A stretch of DNA of 64,000 nucleotides, from contig NZ_JABFMV010000002.1 in NCBI RefSeq assembly GCF_013359685.1, forward strand, positions 62,001-126,000, in the 5' to 3' direction. This DNA is from Leifsonia sp. C5G2. GTDB lineage: Bacteria > Actinomycetota > Actinomycetes > Actinomycetales > Microbacteriaceae. The notes under the pieces were generated by a model. That model had not been told where the DNA came from. It did no database searches and worked only from the letters and a program-made list of their open reading frames with translations. Within the stretch, counting starts at the first letter, position 1; each line of letters begins with the position of its first letter. A program made the translations under genes and the position numbers. This document shows positions 1 through 9,965 of the stretch, in pieces.

Positions 1-390
1 ATGGAACAGAAGTTCCGTTCCTGTCTCGCGGATGCCTCCGTCGGATTCGACGGCTTCGGGCCGGGCGGAAGCTATTCGACCGAGAACCTCAATGGGATCA
101 GCACCAGCGAAAACCAGGCCGCGACCGACCGGTGCACGGACGAATCGGGACAGTATCCCATCGGCACCTTCTACTACTGGGTGAAGAGCAACCCGCGAAA
201 CCTGGATGGGCCGACGATCATCGCCGCCTGCTTCGTCAAGAAGAAGGTGGTTCCCCCGGGGTACAGCGCGAAGGACTACACCAGGGACTCCCAGAACGAC
301 TCCTTTCCGTTCTCGACGCACGACGGAGAGGGAGCGAAGGTGATGCAGGAGTGCAGCTACGATCCGCTGGGGCTCATGAATGCCGACTGA
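1..390 (+). CDS. Secreted four-cysteine protein, C-terminal part
   Basis: Open frame that reaches the left edge of the window. The first codon shown is ATG but no signal peptide follows, so the true start is probably upstream. The 129 visible residues carry four cysteines (8, 45, 77, 118), many Ser/Asn/Asp residues and no membrane segment, which fits an exported disulfide-bonded protein. It lies 24 bases before a membrane-anchored peptidoglycan-binding protein and an ABC exporter, so it may be the exported substrate or an accessory of that system. I recognise no family; the export role is inferred from context. Confidence 0.55.
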   Translation: MEQKFRSCLADASVGFDGFGPGGSYSTENLNGISTSENQAATDRCTDESGQYPIGTFYYWVKSNPRNLDGPTIIAACFVKKKVVPPGYSAKDYTRDSQNDSFPFSTHDGEGAKVMQECSYDPLGLMNAD

Positions 391-414
391 AGCACCTGCT
401 CCGAAAGACGCCCG

Positions 415-1461
415 GTGAGCGCAGCACGGAGGATCTCGGTTCCCCGCATCGGCCTGTACGCGATCGGGGCGATCACCGCCGCCGCGCTCGGCGCGAGTGG
501 GGCGGTGCTCTTCCTGGCGCCCGCGACCCCGACGACCCTCAGCACTGCCGGACCGGCCACGAGTGTTCCGGTCACGTCGTCGGAGTTCCGGGACGAGCGC
601 CGCGTCGAGCTCACGGTCGCGCAAGGTCCGGAGATACCGATCACCAGCCCGATCGCCGGCCGCATCACCCGGTCGCGGTGCGGCGTGCAGCCCTTCGAGT
701 CGGGGGCCTCTTCCCTGGCGGTGAACAGCGTGGCGGTCGTCAGCCTCGCAACGGCGGTTCCGCTCTGGCGTGACCTCGCCCTCGGCGACACGGGCGAGGA
801 CGTCACCGCACTGCAGAGCGAGCTGGCGCGGTTAGGGTACCCCGTTGCCGCCGACGGCACCATCGGAGGCGGCACGCTCGCGGCGATGACGAAACTCATG
901 CGGAGTATCGGGGACACCGCCTACCGATCGCAGACGGTGCCCGCCTCGCGGATCCTGTGGATCCCCGCGCCGACGACGGCGCCGGAATCGTGCGATCAGA
1001 GCGTCGGCAGCACGGTAGAGGCCGGAGGCACCCTGGCGACCGTCCCCGGAGCGATCACCGCTCTGAGGATCACCCGGCTGCCGGAGGCACCGCTTCCCGG
1101 CGAGCGCCTGCTCGCTCTCGACGGGCAGACCGTTCCGGTGGGGGAGGACGGCGCCGTCACCGATCCGGCCGCCCTGGAAAGCCTCACGAAGACGGCAACC
1201 GTCCAGCTGGCAAGGAAGAGCACGGAGTCCTCGACCATCACCGCGCAGTATCGGCTCGCGACGCCGATCAGGGTGACAGCGGTGCCGCCGACGGCGGTGT
1301 TCGCGGTCGGCGACCAGAAAGGGTGCATCCGAAGCGGAAAGGTCAGCATCCCGGTCACGGTCGTCGGCTCGCAGCTCGGTGAGACCTTCGTTCTCGTCGA
1401 CCGCTCGACTCCACCGTCCACCGTCGAGATCGCGCCGAAGAGGCAGCCGCCATGCCGGTGA
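415..1461 (+). CDS. Membrane-anchored peptidoglycan-binding protein of an ABC export system
   Basis: 348 residues from a GTG start. Residues 13-35 form one N-terminal membrane anchor and residues 118-165 look like a PG_binding_1 domain (LALGDTGEDVTALQSELARL). The remainder is extracellular and beta-rich, resembling MacA/HlyD-type adaptor proteins. Its last 10 bases overlap the start of the ATPase gene, so the three genes are very probably one operon. In Gram-positive actinobacteria such a protein would link the exporter to the cell wall. The family of PG-binding protein plus ATPase plus MacB/FtsX-like permease is known; the substrate is not. Confidence 0.75.
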   Translation: MSAARRISVPRIGLYAIGAITAAALGASGAVLFLAPATPTTLSTAGPATSVPVTSSEFRDERRVELTVAQGPEIPITSPIAGRITRSRCGVQPFESGASSLAVNSVAVVSLATAVPLWRDLALGDTGEDVTALQSELARLGYPVAADGTIGGGTLAAMTKLMRSIGDTAYRSQTVPASRILWIPAPTTAPESCDQSVGSTVEAGGTLATVPGAITALRITRLPEAPLPGERLLALDGQTVPVGEDGAVTDPAALESLTKTATVQLARKSTESSTITAQYRLATPIRVTAVPPTAVFAVGDQKGCIRSGKVSIPVTVVGSQLGETFVLVDRSTPPSTVEIAPKRQPPCR

Positions 1462-2069
1462 TCGCCGACAGCCTGGGGCATCGTTTCGCCGGAAGTCCGT
1501 GGCTCTTTCGCGGGCTGAGCCTACGCCTCGTCCCCGGCAGGGTCTACGCGGTGACCGGGCCCTCCGGATCGGGAAAGAGCACGCTGCTCGCGATCCTCTC
1601 GGGTTGGACGAGGCCCGTGGAGGGCACCATCGATCGCCAGGATGTCGAAAGGGTCGGCTGGGTCTTCCAGAATCCACACGGGAGTCCCCGCCGCTCGGCC
1701 GTGGACCACGTGAGCTTCGCTTTCCTCGCACAGGGGCTCTCTCCACGAGACGCCGACGAGAAGGCGCGGACGCTCCTCGATCGCTTCCGGTTGAGCGACG
1801 TGGCGGAGCGTGACTTCCGCCGACTGTCCGGCGGAGAGGCGCAGCGGCTGATGCTGGCCCGAGGCCTCGCCGCAGCCCCGCACCTTCTGCTGGTGGACGA
1901 GCCGACCGCGCAGCTCGACCCACTCACGGCCGACAGGGTCAACGAGGCGCTGGCAGTGACCGCATCCGCCCAGACCATCGTCGTCGTGGCCACCCACGAC
2001 CATCGAACGCGCGAGGTCTGCACCGACCACGTCGACCTGAGCCGCTGTCGACCGGACGCGTCACCGTGA
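1452..2069 (+). CDS. ABC transporter ATP-binding protein, MacB/LolD-like
   Basis: 205-residue single nucleotide-binding domain. Walker A GPSGSGKST at residues 36-44, Q-loop at VFQNP (71-75), signature LSGGEA at 125-130, Walker B LLLVDE at 145-150. The length is usual for MacB/LolD-type ATPases. The gene overlaps the preceding gene by 10 bases and the following permease by 4 (GTGA), so the three products should assemble at the membrane. It should energise export or mechanotransmission rather than nutrient uptake, because there is no solute-binding protein in the operon. Confidence 0.88.
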   Translation: MPVIADSLGHRFAGSPWLFRGLSLRLVPGRVYAVTGPSGSGKSTLLAILSGWTRPVEGTIDRQDVERVGWVFQNPHGSPRRSAVDHVSFAFLAQGLSPRDADEKARTLLDRFRLSDVAERDFRRLSGGEAQRLMLARGLAAAPHLLLVDEPTAQLDPLTADRVNEALAVTASAQTIVVVATHDHRTREVCTDHVDLSRCRPDASP

Positions 2070-3151
2070 CAAGGAGCCGGATGACGGTCCGCGCGCTCTT
2101 TTACGAGGCGTATCGAAACGTCGGCACGGGAACGACGCGCACCGTCCTGCTCGCCATGCTCTTGGGTTCCGTTGTGGTCGCAGCGATCTTCGTCGATGGC
2201 CTGACGATCCGCCAGATCATCGCGGAGGCGGATCGGTTCCAGAGGTCCGCGGCCTCTGTTCTGACGGTCGACGCGCCAGGCCGGATCGACGGGGCGCGCT
2301 GCGAGGCGCTTGGGCGGATTCCGGGCGTCCGCGCCTCGGGCGCAGTGCGCGCGACCGACGACAAGCTCACCTCTGTCGTCCTTCCCGACGCTCCCATCCC
2401 CGTCAGCGAGGTGACGCCGCACTTTCCTCGCCTCCTCACGGGTGACCTCGACCCGGGAGAAGGGGTCGTGCTGTCGGACGAGGCGGCCGACCTTCTGCAC
2501 CTCGGCACGGGTGCGAGCTTCGATGCGGTCGAGGGAACCGCTCGGATCGCAGGTCACTACGCGTATCCTGACGACGGCCGCCGTCCCGGTTTCGGGTATC
2601 GCGCCCTCATCGTCACTGCCGCGAACACGCTCTTCGACGAATGCTGGGTCGACGCGTGGCCCCAGATCCCGAATCTGAGGTCCCTTCTCTTCTCTACGGT
2701 GAGCGGCGACGGGAGCGCCGACGGCGACGGCCCTGAGCTTGCTCAACTCAACAGTTCGCTGGGTGTGTCCTTCGACGGGCACGCACGGTTCGAGGCGCGC
2801 ATCACGCGCCACCTTCCTCTGCTGGTCGGGATCGTCTCCTGCGCGGTGGGCCTCGGTGCGCTCCGCCTTCGCAGAATCCAGTTGGCGTCCTCCCTGCACT
2901 GCCGGATGTGCAAGCGCGACCTCATCGCGGTGCAGCTCCTGGAGGCGGCGAGCTGGATTGTTCCGGCGGCGTGCGTCGGCGCCTGCGTCGCCCTGATCCT
3001 CGCCGCCGCCGAGGGTCGCGACTTCGCGGCCGTCGCCGCCGCCGAACTGCGATTTCCCGTCACCGCCGCCCTGGGTGGGCTCGCCGGGACGGTTCTCGGC
3101 GCGGCGATGTCCCGTGAGCGAGACCTCTTCCGCTACTTCAAGGACCGCTGA
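2066..3151 (+). CDS. ABC transporter permease, FtsX/MacB-like
   Basis: 361 residues. One N-terminal membrane segment (about 21-45), a large extracytoplasmic domain (about 50-245), then three C-terminal segments (about 250-270, 290-315, 328-346): the four-helix plan of MacB/FtsX permeases. The GTG start overlaps the ATPase stop; an in-frame ATG at 2081 is an alternative start. Partner of the ATPase at 1452. The substrate cannot be read from sequence. It is the last gene of the operon; the leucine leader region begins just after it. Confidence 0.8.
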   Translation: MTRSRMTVRALFYEAYRNVGTGTTRTVLLAMLLGSVVVAAIFVDGLTIRQIIAEADRFQRSAASVLTVDAPGRIDGARCEALGRIPGVRASGAVRATDDKLTSVVLPDAPIPVSEVTPHFPRLLTGDLDPGEGVVLSDEAADLLHLGTGASFDAVEGTARIAGHYAYPDDGRRPGFGYRALIVTAANTLFDECWVDAWPQIPNLRSLLFSTVSGDGSADGDGPELAQLNSSLGVSFDGHARFEARITRHLPLLVGIVSCAVGLGALRLRRIQLASSLHCRMCKRDLIAVQLLEAASWIVPAACVGACVALILAAAEGRDFAAVAAAELRFPVTAALGGLAGTVLGAAMSRERDLFRYFKDR

Positions 3152-3168
3152 CGTCCGACCGGCCGTGG

Positions 3169-3181
3169 TACCCTCGGTGCT
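3169..3181 (+). promoter_or_regulatory. Putative -10 box for the leu leader transcript
   Basis: TACCCT at 3169-3174 lies 7 nt before the GTG of the leader peptide, the spacing expected for a leaderless mRNA. A weak -35-like CTGACG sits at 3148-3153. Inferred from sequence only. Confidence 0.35.
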
Positions 3182-3207
3182 GTGTACGGTCTGCTCCTCC
3201 TTAGCTG

Positions 3208-3223
<16 letters not shown>
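3182..3223 (+). CDS. leuL: leu leader peptide (attenuation peptide for leuA)
   Basis: 13-codon ORF, GTG to TAG, encoding MYGLLLLSCRDES. Four consecutive leucine codons (CTG CTC CTC CTT, 3191-3202) are followed at once by one arm of a strong hairpin. Leucine-rich leader peptides of this kind upstream of leuA are an established attenuation class in Actinobacteria. Ribosome stalling at the Leu codons during leucine starvation would alter folding downstream and raise leuA expression. The distance to leuA (ATG at 3293) and its position directly upstream support the call. Confidence 0.75.
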
Positions 3224-5065
<1,842 letters not shown>

Positions 5066-5071
5066 CGATCC

Positions 5072-5124
5072 ATGGGGCGCAACACGCCGTTCCCGCTCCC
5101 GCGGGGCGGCGTGTTGCGCCCCAT
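5072..5124. repeat. Palindromic repeat copy A
   Basis: Perfect 18-bp inverted repeat (5072-5089 and 5107-5124) with core CGCAACACGCCG / CGGCGTGTTGCG and a 17-nt spacer. It lies 6 bases after the leuA stop, in the convergent gap with the TRIC gene. First of six related copies in the window. It could end transcription from both sides, although no T-tract follows. Confidence 0.85.
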
Positions 5125-5138
5125 CGTTTCGTAGCGGC

Positions 5139-5888
5139 TCAGTCGCCGGGCTTGTCGATCCGGTAGCGCGGGATGGCGCCGGTGTCCGTGCGCTCCGCGG
5201 TGCGGGAGGCGCTCGGGCGGCGGCCGAACACCATCCAGCGGGGTGTGCGGATGCGGCCCAGCTCGCGCTGCTCCGGCAGGCTCCACCCGAACCGCACCGC
5301 GAGCAGCCGGATGACCAGCGTCACGACCACGCAGACGATCGCGGCGACCGTCAGCGGCACGCCGAGGTCGATCATCCCGACGAGCACGATCGTCCCCGCG
5401 CCCGCGGCGACCGCATAGAGCGAGCCGACGTGCATCAGCGCGATCGGGAGGTTGAGCAGCACGTCGCGGAGGATCGACCCGCCGACGGCGGCGACGACCC
5501 CGACGAACACCGCGGGGACCTCCGGCAGACCGAGCGCCAGTGCCTTGCTCGCGCCGATCGCGCCGAAGAGCCCGATGGTGAGCGCGTCGAGGAAGGTGAT
5601 GACGGGGTCGAGCCGGCGGAATAGGCGGATCAGCAGCATCCCGAGCAGGGCCGAGACGACGGTGGCGGGGAGGTACCAGTTCGACTGCAGCGCCACCGGG
5701 GTGACGTTGAGCAGGATGTCGCGCAGCAGACCGCCGCCGATGCCCGTCGCCACGCCGATGATGGCCACGCCGAGGAGGTCCAGCCGGCGGTCGCGGAACC
5801 CCGCCGCGAACATGGCGCCCTGGAGGCTGCCGACGCCGACGGCGATGAGGTCGCCCCAGAGCGGGATGGAGAGGGCGGTGGTGCTCAC
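5139..5888 (-). CDS. TRIC (UPF0126/YadS-type) cation channel family protein
   Basis: 249 residues from a GTG start, with about seven hydrophobic segments. Two copies of the family hallmark are visible: [10 protein letters not shown] in the first half and [10 protein letters not shown] in the second. Prokaryotic TRIC proteins are trimeric potassium/sodium-permeable channels of the cytoplasmic membrane. The last ~45 residues are polar and charged, probably a cytoplasmic tail. The gene converges on leuA across repeat A and is divergent from recO. TACATA lies a few bases before the GTG, so a leaderless transcript is possible. Confidence 0.85.
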   Translation of the reverse strand: MSTTALSIPLWGDLIAVGVGSLQGAMFAAGFRDRRLDLLGVAIIGVATGIGGGLLRDILLNVTPVALQSNWYLPATVVSALLGMLLIRLFRRLDPVITFLDALTIGLFGAIGASKALALGLPEVPAVFVGVVAAVGGSILRDVLLNLPIALMHVGSLYAVAAGAGTIVLVGMIDLGVPLTVAAIVCVVVTLVIRLLAVRFGWSLPEQRELGRIRTPRWMVFGRRPSASRTAERTDTGAIPRYRIDKPGD

Positions 5889-5958
5889 CCACCATATGTA
5901 CCATCTCCGGCGGCCGCGCCTCGCCGTCTGTTGTCAGGCGCGCGCGCGATACTGGAGT

Positions 5959-6708
5959 GTGCCTGTCTACCGTGATGAAGCCGTCGTGCTCCGCACCCAC
6001 AAGCTGGGGGAAGCCGACCGCATCGTCACCATGCTCAGCCGGCAGCACGGCAAGATCCGCGCGGTCGCGAAGGGCGTACGGCGGACGGCGTCCCGGTTCG
6101 GGTCGCGGCTCGAGCCGTTCATGGTCGCCGACGTGCAGCTCTACGAGGGACGCAGCCTCGACGTGATCACGCAGGCCGAAACGCTGGGCGCGTACGGCGC
6201 TCTGATCGCCGAGGACTACGCCAGCTACACGGCCGCGAACGCGATGGTGGAGGCGGCCGACCGGCTGACCGACGCCGAGGCGTCCCTGCAGCAGTACCTC
6301 CTGCTGGTCGGCGCGCTGCGCTCGCTCTCGCGCCGGGAGCACGGCGCCGGGCTCACGCTCGACTCCTACCTGCTGCGTGCGCTGTCGCTCGCGGGCTGGG
6401 CGCCCAGCTTCCAGGACTGCTCGCGCTGCGGCACCCCGGGCCCGCACACCCACATCGTCGTGCAGCTCGGCGGCGTGGTGTGCGACGACTGCGCGCCGCA
6501 GGGCGCACCCCGGGTCGACGCGGACACCATCGCCCTCCTCGGCGCGCTGCTGACCGGCGACTGGGAGGCTGCGGAGGCCGCGACCGAGACCACCCGCGGC
6601 CGCGCCAACGGCGTGGTGGCGGCGTATACCCAGTGGCACCTGGAGCGCGGGCTGCGCTCGCTCCAGCACGTGGCGCACGACAGCGACGACCAGAAGGCGA
6701 GTGGATGA
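5959..6708 (+). CDS. recO: DNA repair protein RecO
   Basis: 249 residues. The N-terminal OB-fold begins at the conserved [20 protein letters not shown], which fixes the GTG at 5959 as start. A C-terminal region contains a CxxC...CxxC zinc site (DCSRCGTPG and VCDDCAP). RecO works with RecF and RecR to load RecA on gapped DNA and anneals single strands. Overlaps uppS by 4 bases (ATGA), the usual actinobacterial recO-uppS arrangement. Longer upstream readings of the frame lack RecO similarity. Confidence 0.95.
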   Translation: MPVYRDEAVVLRTHKLGEADRIVTMLSRQHGKIRAVAKGVRRTASRFGSRLEPFMVADVQLYEGRSLDVITQAETLGAYGALIAEDYASYTAANAMVEAADRLTDAEASLQQYLLLVGALRSLSRREHGAGLTLDSYLLRALSLAGWAPSFQDCSRCGTPGPHTHIVVQLGGVVCDDCAPQGAPRVDADTIALLGALLTGDWEAAEAATETTRGRANGVVAAYTQWHLERGLRSLQHVAHDSDDQKASG

Positions 6709-7517
6709 GTCCGAAGCCGTACACGCACAAGGACGCGGTGGAGTACCGCCCGCTCGACTGGACCGGGGTGTACCCTCCCGCATTCCCCGCGGGCAGCGTC
6801 CCATCGCACGTCGCCATCGTCATGGACGGCAACGGCCGCTGGGCGAACCGTCAGGGCCTGACCCGGATCGAGGGCCACCGGGCAGGGGAGGCCGCACTGC
6901 TCGACGTGGTCGCGGGAGCCATCCAGGCCGGGGTCAAGCACCTCAGCGTCTACGCCTTCTCGACCGAGAACTGGAAGCGCTCGCCCGACGAGGTCCGCTT
7001 CCTGATGGGCTTCAACCGCGAGGTCCTGCACCGGCGGCGCGACCAGCTGAACGAGTGGGGCGTGCGCGTGCGGTGGGCCGGCCGGAAGCCGAGGCTGTGG
7101 TCGTCCGTGATCAAGGAGCTGCAGTACGCCGAACGGCTCACCGCCGGGAACGATGTGCTGACTCTGACCATGTGCGTCAACTACGGCGGCCGCACGGAGA
7201 TCGCGGACGCCGTTCGCGCCATCGCGGACGAGGTGGCGGCGGGGCGGCTGCGGCCGTCCGCGGTGAGCGAGAAGACCATCCAGCGCCACCTGTATCTGCC
7301 CGACATGCCCGACGTCGACCTGTTCGTGCGCAGCTCGGGGGAGCAGCGCACCAGCAACTTCCTGCTCTGGCAGAGCGCGTACGCCGAGATGGTGTTCCTC
7401 GACACGCTGTGGCCAGACTTCAGCCGCACCGACCTGTGGGAGGCCGTGACGCTGTACCAGCAGCGGAACCGGCGGTTCGGGGGAGCGGTGGACACGCCCA
7501 GCGCGGCGTCGGAATAA
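6705..7517 (+). CDS. uppS: Isoprenyl transferase (undecaprenyl/decaprenyl diphosphate synthase)
   Basis: 270 residues. The catalytic motif [17 protein letters not shown] contains the Asp and Arg that bind the allylic diphosphate, and the C-terminal [15 protein letters not shown] contains the family's conserved RTSxFLxWQ. Makes the cis-polyprenyl diphosphate carrier used for peptidoglycan and wall polymers. Translationally coupled to recO. The N-terminal ~35 residues before the core are typical of actinobacterial homologues. Confidence 0.95.
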   Translation: MSPKPYTHKDAVEYRPLDWTGVYPPAFPAGSVPSHVAIVMDGNGRWANRQGLTRIEGHRAGEAALLDVVAGAIQAGVKHLSVYAFSTENWKRSPDEVRFLMGFNREVLHRRRDQLNEWGVRVRWAGRKPRLWSSVIKELQYAERLTAGNDVLTLTMCVNYGGRTEIADAVRAIADEVAAGRLRPSAVSEKTIQRHLYLPDMPDVDLFVRSSGEQRTSNFLLWQSAYAEMVFLDTLWPDFSRTDLWEAVTLYQQRNRRFGGAVDTPSAASE

Positions 7518-7546
7518 CTGCAGTCCTGCACGATGTTGCCCCTTTC

Positions 7547-8218
7547 GTGAGCGAACCCATCAAGATCGACGTCTGGTCCGACATCGCGTGCCCGTGGTGC
7601 TACATCGGCAAGCGCAAGTTCGAGGCCGGCAGCGGCCTCTTCTCGGGAGCCGGCGAGGGCCGCGCCGTCGAGGTCGAGTACCACTCTTTCGAGTTGTCGC
7701 CGGACACTCCTGTCGACTTCGACGGCAGCGAGGTCGACTTCCTCGCCGGCCACAAGGGCCTTCCCGCCGGCCAGGTGCAGCAGATGCTGGAGCGCGTGAC
7801 CGGCATCGCCTCCTCCGTCGGCCTCGACTACGACTTCGAGCACCTGAAGCACACCAACACCGTGAAGGCTCACGAGCTGCTGCACTTCGCGAAGGCCAAC
7901 GGCAAGCAGCTGGAGCTGGCGGAGCGCCTCTTCCGCGCGTACTTCGTGGAGGGCCGCCACGTCGGCCGCATCGAGGACCTCGCCGACCTCGCCGCCGAGG
8001 TCGGACTGGACCGCGCGGAGGCGGTGGCCGCTCTCCAGTCGAACCAGTACCTCACCGACGTGCGCGCCGACCAGTCGACCGCCATCGAGTACGGCATCAA
8101 CGGCGTCCCCTTCTTCGTCATCGAGGGCAAGTACGGGGTGTCCGGCGCCCAGGACGCGCAGACGTTCGCCCAGGTCCTGGAGCAGGTCTGGTCCGAGCGC
8201 GCGGCGGTGACCGCGTGA
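7547..8218 (+). CDS. DsbA-family oxidoreductase, FrnE-like
   Basis: 223 residues, thioredoxin fold with an alpha-helical insertion. The active site CPWC lies near residue 17 (DIACPWCYIGKRKFE) and the cis-Pro region appears as NGVPFFVIEGKYGVSGAQ near the C-terminus. No signal peptide, so it is cytoplasmic like other FrnE proteins, which act in thiol-disulfide exchange or isomerisation. GTG start at 7547; the open frame runs further upstream inside uppS but that part is not homologous. Overlaps the next small ORF by GTGA. Confidence 0.9.
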   Translation: MSEPIKIDVWSDIACPWCYIGKRKFEAGSGLFSGAGEGRAVEVEYHSFELSPDTPVDFDGSEVDFLAGHKGLPAGQVQQMLERVTGIASSVGLDYDFEHLKHTNTVKAHELLHFAKANGKQLELAERLFRAYFVEGRHVGRIEDLADLAAEVGLDRAEAVAALQSNQYLTDVRADQSTAIEYGINGVPFFVIEGKYGVSGAQDAQTFAQVLEQVWSERAAVTA

Positions 8219-8349
8219 GCGGCGAGGCCGCCGCAGCTCCGCAGGAGGCGGCGGCGGCGCCCGCTGCGCCCTCGCCGCGCCCGGCGCTCGTCCCGCTGGG
8301 CGCCCCCGCCGCCGTCTGCGGCGGCGACACCTGCGCCCTCCCGTCGTGA
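8215..8349 (+). CDS. Small Ala/Pro-rich protein with C-terminal CGGDTC motif
   Basis: 44 codons, GTG start overlapping the stop of the DsbA-family gene (GTGA), so translation is probably coupled. The sequence is low-complexity Ala/Pro and ends in a hydrophobic stretch and CGGDTCALPS. Two cysteines four residues apart next to a thiol oxidoreductase suggest a redox partner or metal ligand, but this is inference. It may not be expressed. Confidence 0.4.
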   Translation: MSGEAAAAPQEAAAAPAAPSPRPALVPLGAPAAVCGGDTCALPS

Positions 8350-8409
8350 TCCATGGGACGCAACACGCCGTTCCGCATTCTTCATAGCGGCGTGTTGCGG
8401 CCCATGGAT
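8349..8409. repeat. Palindromic repeat copy B
   Basis: 22-bp inverted repeat (8349-8370 and 8388-8409, 21 of 22 pairs) with outer ATCCATGGG, core CGCAACACGCCG and a 17-nt spacer. It contains the last nine codons and stop of the minus-strand DUF559 gene, which converges here with the DsbA operon. Confidence 0.88.
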
Positions 8410-9293
8410 GCCAGGGCGTCCCGCACGCGGCGGACGGCTTCCTCTCCTGCACGGGCCATGTGGGAGCGGTTGAGGCGCACGATCCGCCACCCCCGCTTCT
8501 CGATCCGCCAGAGCCTGTCCCCGTCGAGGTGATACTGCCGGTCGTTGGTCCGGTGATGGTCTCCGTCGTATTCGATCGCTAGCCGGTGGCTCGGGTAGGC
8601 GAGGTCGAGATGCGCGCTCCGGCCATCGCCGATGTCGATGACGTGGTTGATGTTCGGCTCGGGCAGACCTGCACGCACCAGGGCCAGGCGAAGAGTGGTC
8701 TCCATCGGAGAGTCGGTGCGTGGGCGCATCCACTCGGCGGCTGTGCGCAGTGTCCGGATGCCCGGTCTGCCGTGCCCTTGGGCGATCGCCGCGCGGAGCT
8801 CCTCCAGCGACGACAGCGGATCCGTGCGGCGGACGAGCGCATCCCCGGCGCGCACGAGGTCATCGTGCCCCAACATCCCGGCGAGTTCGAGGAGCACTTC
8901 GACCGGCGCAGGAACGGGAAGGCCGCGGAGTCCGACGATTCGCCCTTCGTCGAGGGAGACGCGATGGCCGACGATCCCGGCGGCGCGCGGCGCCCGGCGC
9001 GGACGAGCTGCGCCGACGTGCAGCATCTCGTGGTCGGTGGGGGGCAACGGCAGACCGTACAGCGCAGCGGCGGTCGAGTGGCTGAAGAACATGCCGTCCG
9101 GCATGACCCGTGAGTAGGCCCGGCAGCGCTCGTCGAGCGACATGGGGGCGGTCGACGCCCGCCGGACGCCGCGATACGGCGCCGTCAGGTCCTTGCGCCG
9201 CAGCCGCGACCGCGAGACGCCCGCGCCTTGCGCGGCGAGGGTGGAGAAGGACGACGAACGGGCGATCGGGGGAAGGTCTGCGGGGCGTGGCAT
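8382..9293 (-). CDS. DUF559/Vsr-fold nuclease-like protein
   Basis: 303 residues. The N-terminal part resembles the AbiEi-like winged-helix/linker region of many actinobacterial proteins (LAAQGAGVSRSRLRRKDL). The C-terminal ~110 residues look like a Vsr/DUF559 endonuclease fold: SPMETTLRLAL, HLDLAYPSHRLAIEYDGDHH and WRIVRL, with acidic residues placed as in Vsr-like active sites. No target is known. It is bracketed by repeats B and C, and its final residues (SMGRNTPL) are encoded by repeat B. No other gene is co-transcribed. Confidence 0.7.
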   Translation of the reverse strand: MPRPADLPPIARSSSFSTLAAQGAGVSRSRLRRKDLTAPYRGVRRASTAPMSLDERCRAYSRVMPDGMFFSHSTAAALYGLPLPPTDHEMLHVGAARPRRAPRAAGIVGHRVSLDEGRIVGLRGLPVPAPVEVLLELAGMLGHDDLVRAGDALVRRTDPLSSLEELRAAIAQGHGRPGIRTLRTAAEWMRPRTDSPMETTLRLALVRAGLPEPNINHVIDIGDGRSAHLDLAYPSHRLAIEYDGDHHRTNDRQYHLDGDRLWRIEKRGWRIVRLNRSHMARAGEEAVRRVRDALASMGRNTPL

Positions 9294-9349
9294 GCCGACT
9301 ACCCTGGCAAACCCGTCCCCTCGCCGTGCTGGTTATCCACAGCTTCGGT

Positions 9350-9410
9350 ATCCATGGGACGCAACACGCCGCAAGGCGTGATCGCATGCGGCGTGTTGCG
9401 ACCCATGGAT
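9350..9410. repeat. Palindromic repeat copy C
   Basis: 22-bp inverted repeat (9350-9371 and 9389-9410, 21 of 22 pairs), same outer ATCCATGGG and core as copy B and again a 17-nt spacer of unrelated sequence. It lies between the YbaK-like gene stop (9414) and the DUF559 gene start (9293). Confidence 0.88.
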
Positions 9411-9413
9411 GGG

Positions 9414-9932
9414 CTACTCGGGGTCGGTGATGTCGGCGACGGTGGCGCCGAAGGCGCGGATGAGGTCGTCCGCCTCGACGAAGAGGGAGTAGCCGTGCTC
9501 GCCGGCGCCCATCGAGACCGTCCGGCCCGGGATGGTCGCGTCGGCGACGACCGGCCACGCGGTCGTGCTGCCGAACGGCGTGATGGTGCCGCGCTCGTAG
9601 CCGGTGGCGGCGAGGGCGACGGAGGCGTCCGGCAGCTGCAGTTTGTTCACCTGGAGGACGCCGCGCAGCTTCGCCCACGCGATCTTGCGGCCGCCGGGGA
9701 CGAGAGCGAAGACGAAGGTGTCGTCGCTGCGCTTCACCACGAGCGTCTTCACGATGTCGGACGGCTGGATGCCCAGCAGCCCGGCCGCCTCCTCCAGGCT
9801 CCGCGCAGCGGGACGCTCGACGATGCGGATGTCGACCCCGCGGGCCCCGGCGTCCGCCGCGACGCGGGCGCGTCCGGTGTCCACAGGCGCGTCGGCGGGG
9901 GAGTTATCCACGGATTCCGGGCTCTCGGCCAT
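9414..9932 (-). CDS. YbaK/EbsC-family aminoacyl-tRNA deacylase
   Basis: 172 residues with a YbaK/prolyl-tRNA-synthetase-associated domain over about 35-165. Visible motifs are DIVKTLVVK, FALVPGGRKIAWAKL (with the conserved lysine) and GYERGTITPFG. These proteins clear mischarged tRNAs such as Cys-tRNAPro in trans. Reported as a stand-alone minus-strand gene, divergent from dusB and ending next to repeat C. Substrate specificity within the family cannot be read here. Confidence 0.85.
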   Translation of the reverse strand: MAESPESVDNSPADAPVDTGRARVAADAGARGVDIRIVERPAARSLEEAAGLLGIQPSDIVKTLVVKRSDDTFVFALVPGGRKIAWAKLRGVLQVNKLQLPDASVALAATGYERGTITPFGSTTAWPVVADATIPGRTVSMGAGEHGYSLFVEADDLIRAFGATVADITDPE

Positions 9933-9965
9933 AGCTCAGCACGCTTTCTGGGAGAATCGGATGAG

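Noticed and set aside
8349-9410. Complete insertion sequence
   Set aside because: No target-site duplication is visible outside repeats B and C, and the gene is not a recognised transposase, so only a cassette hypothesis is kept.
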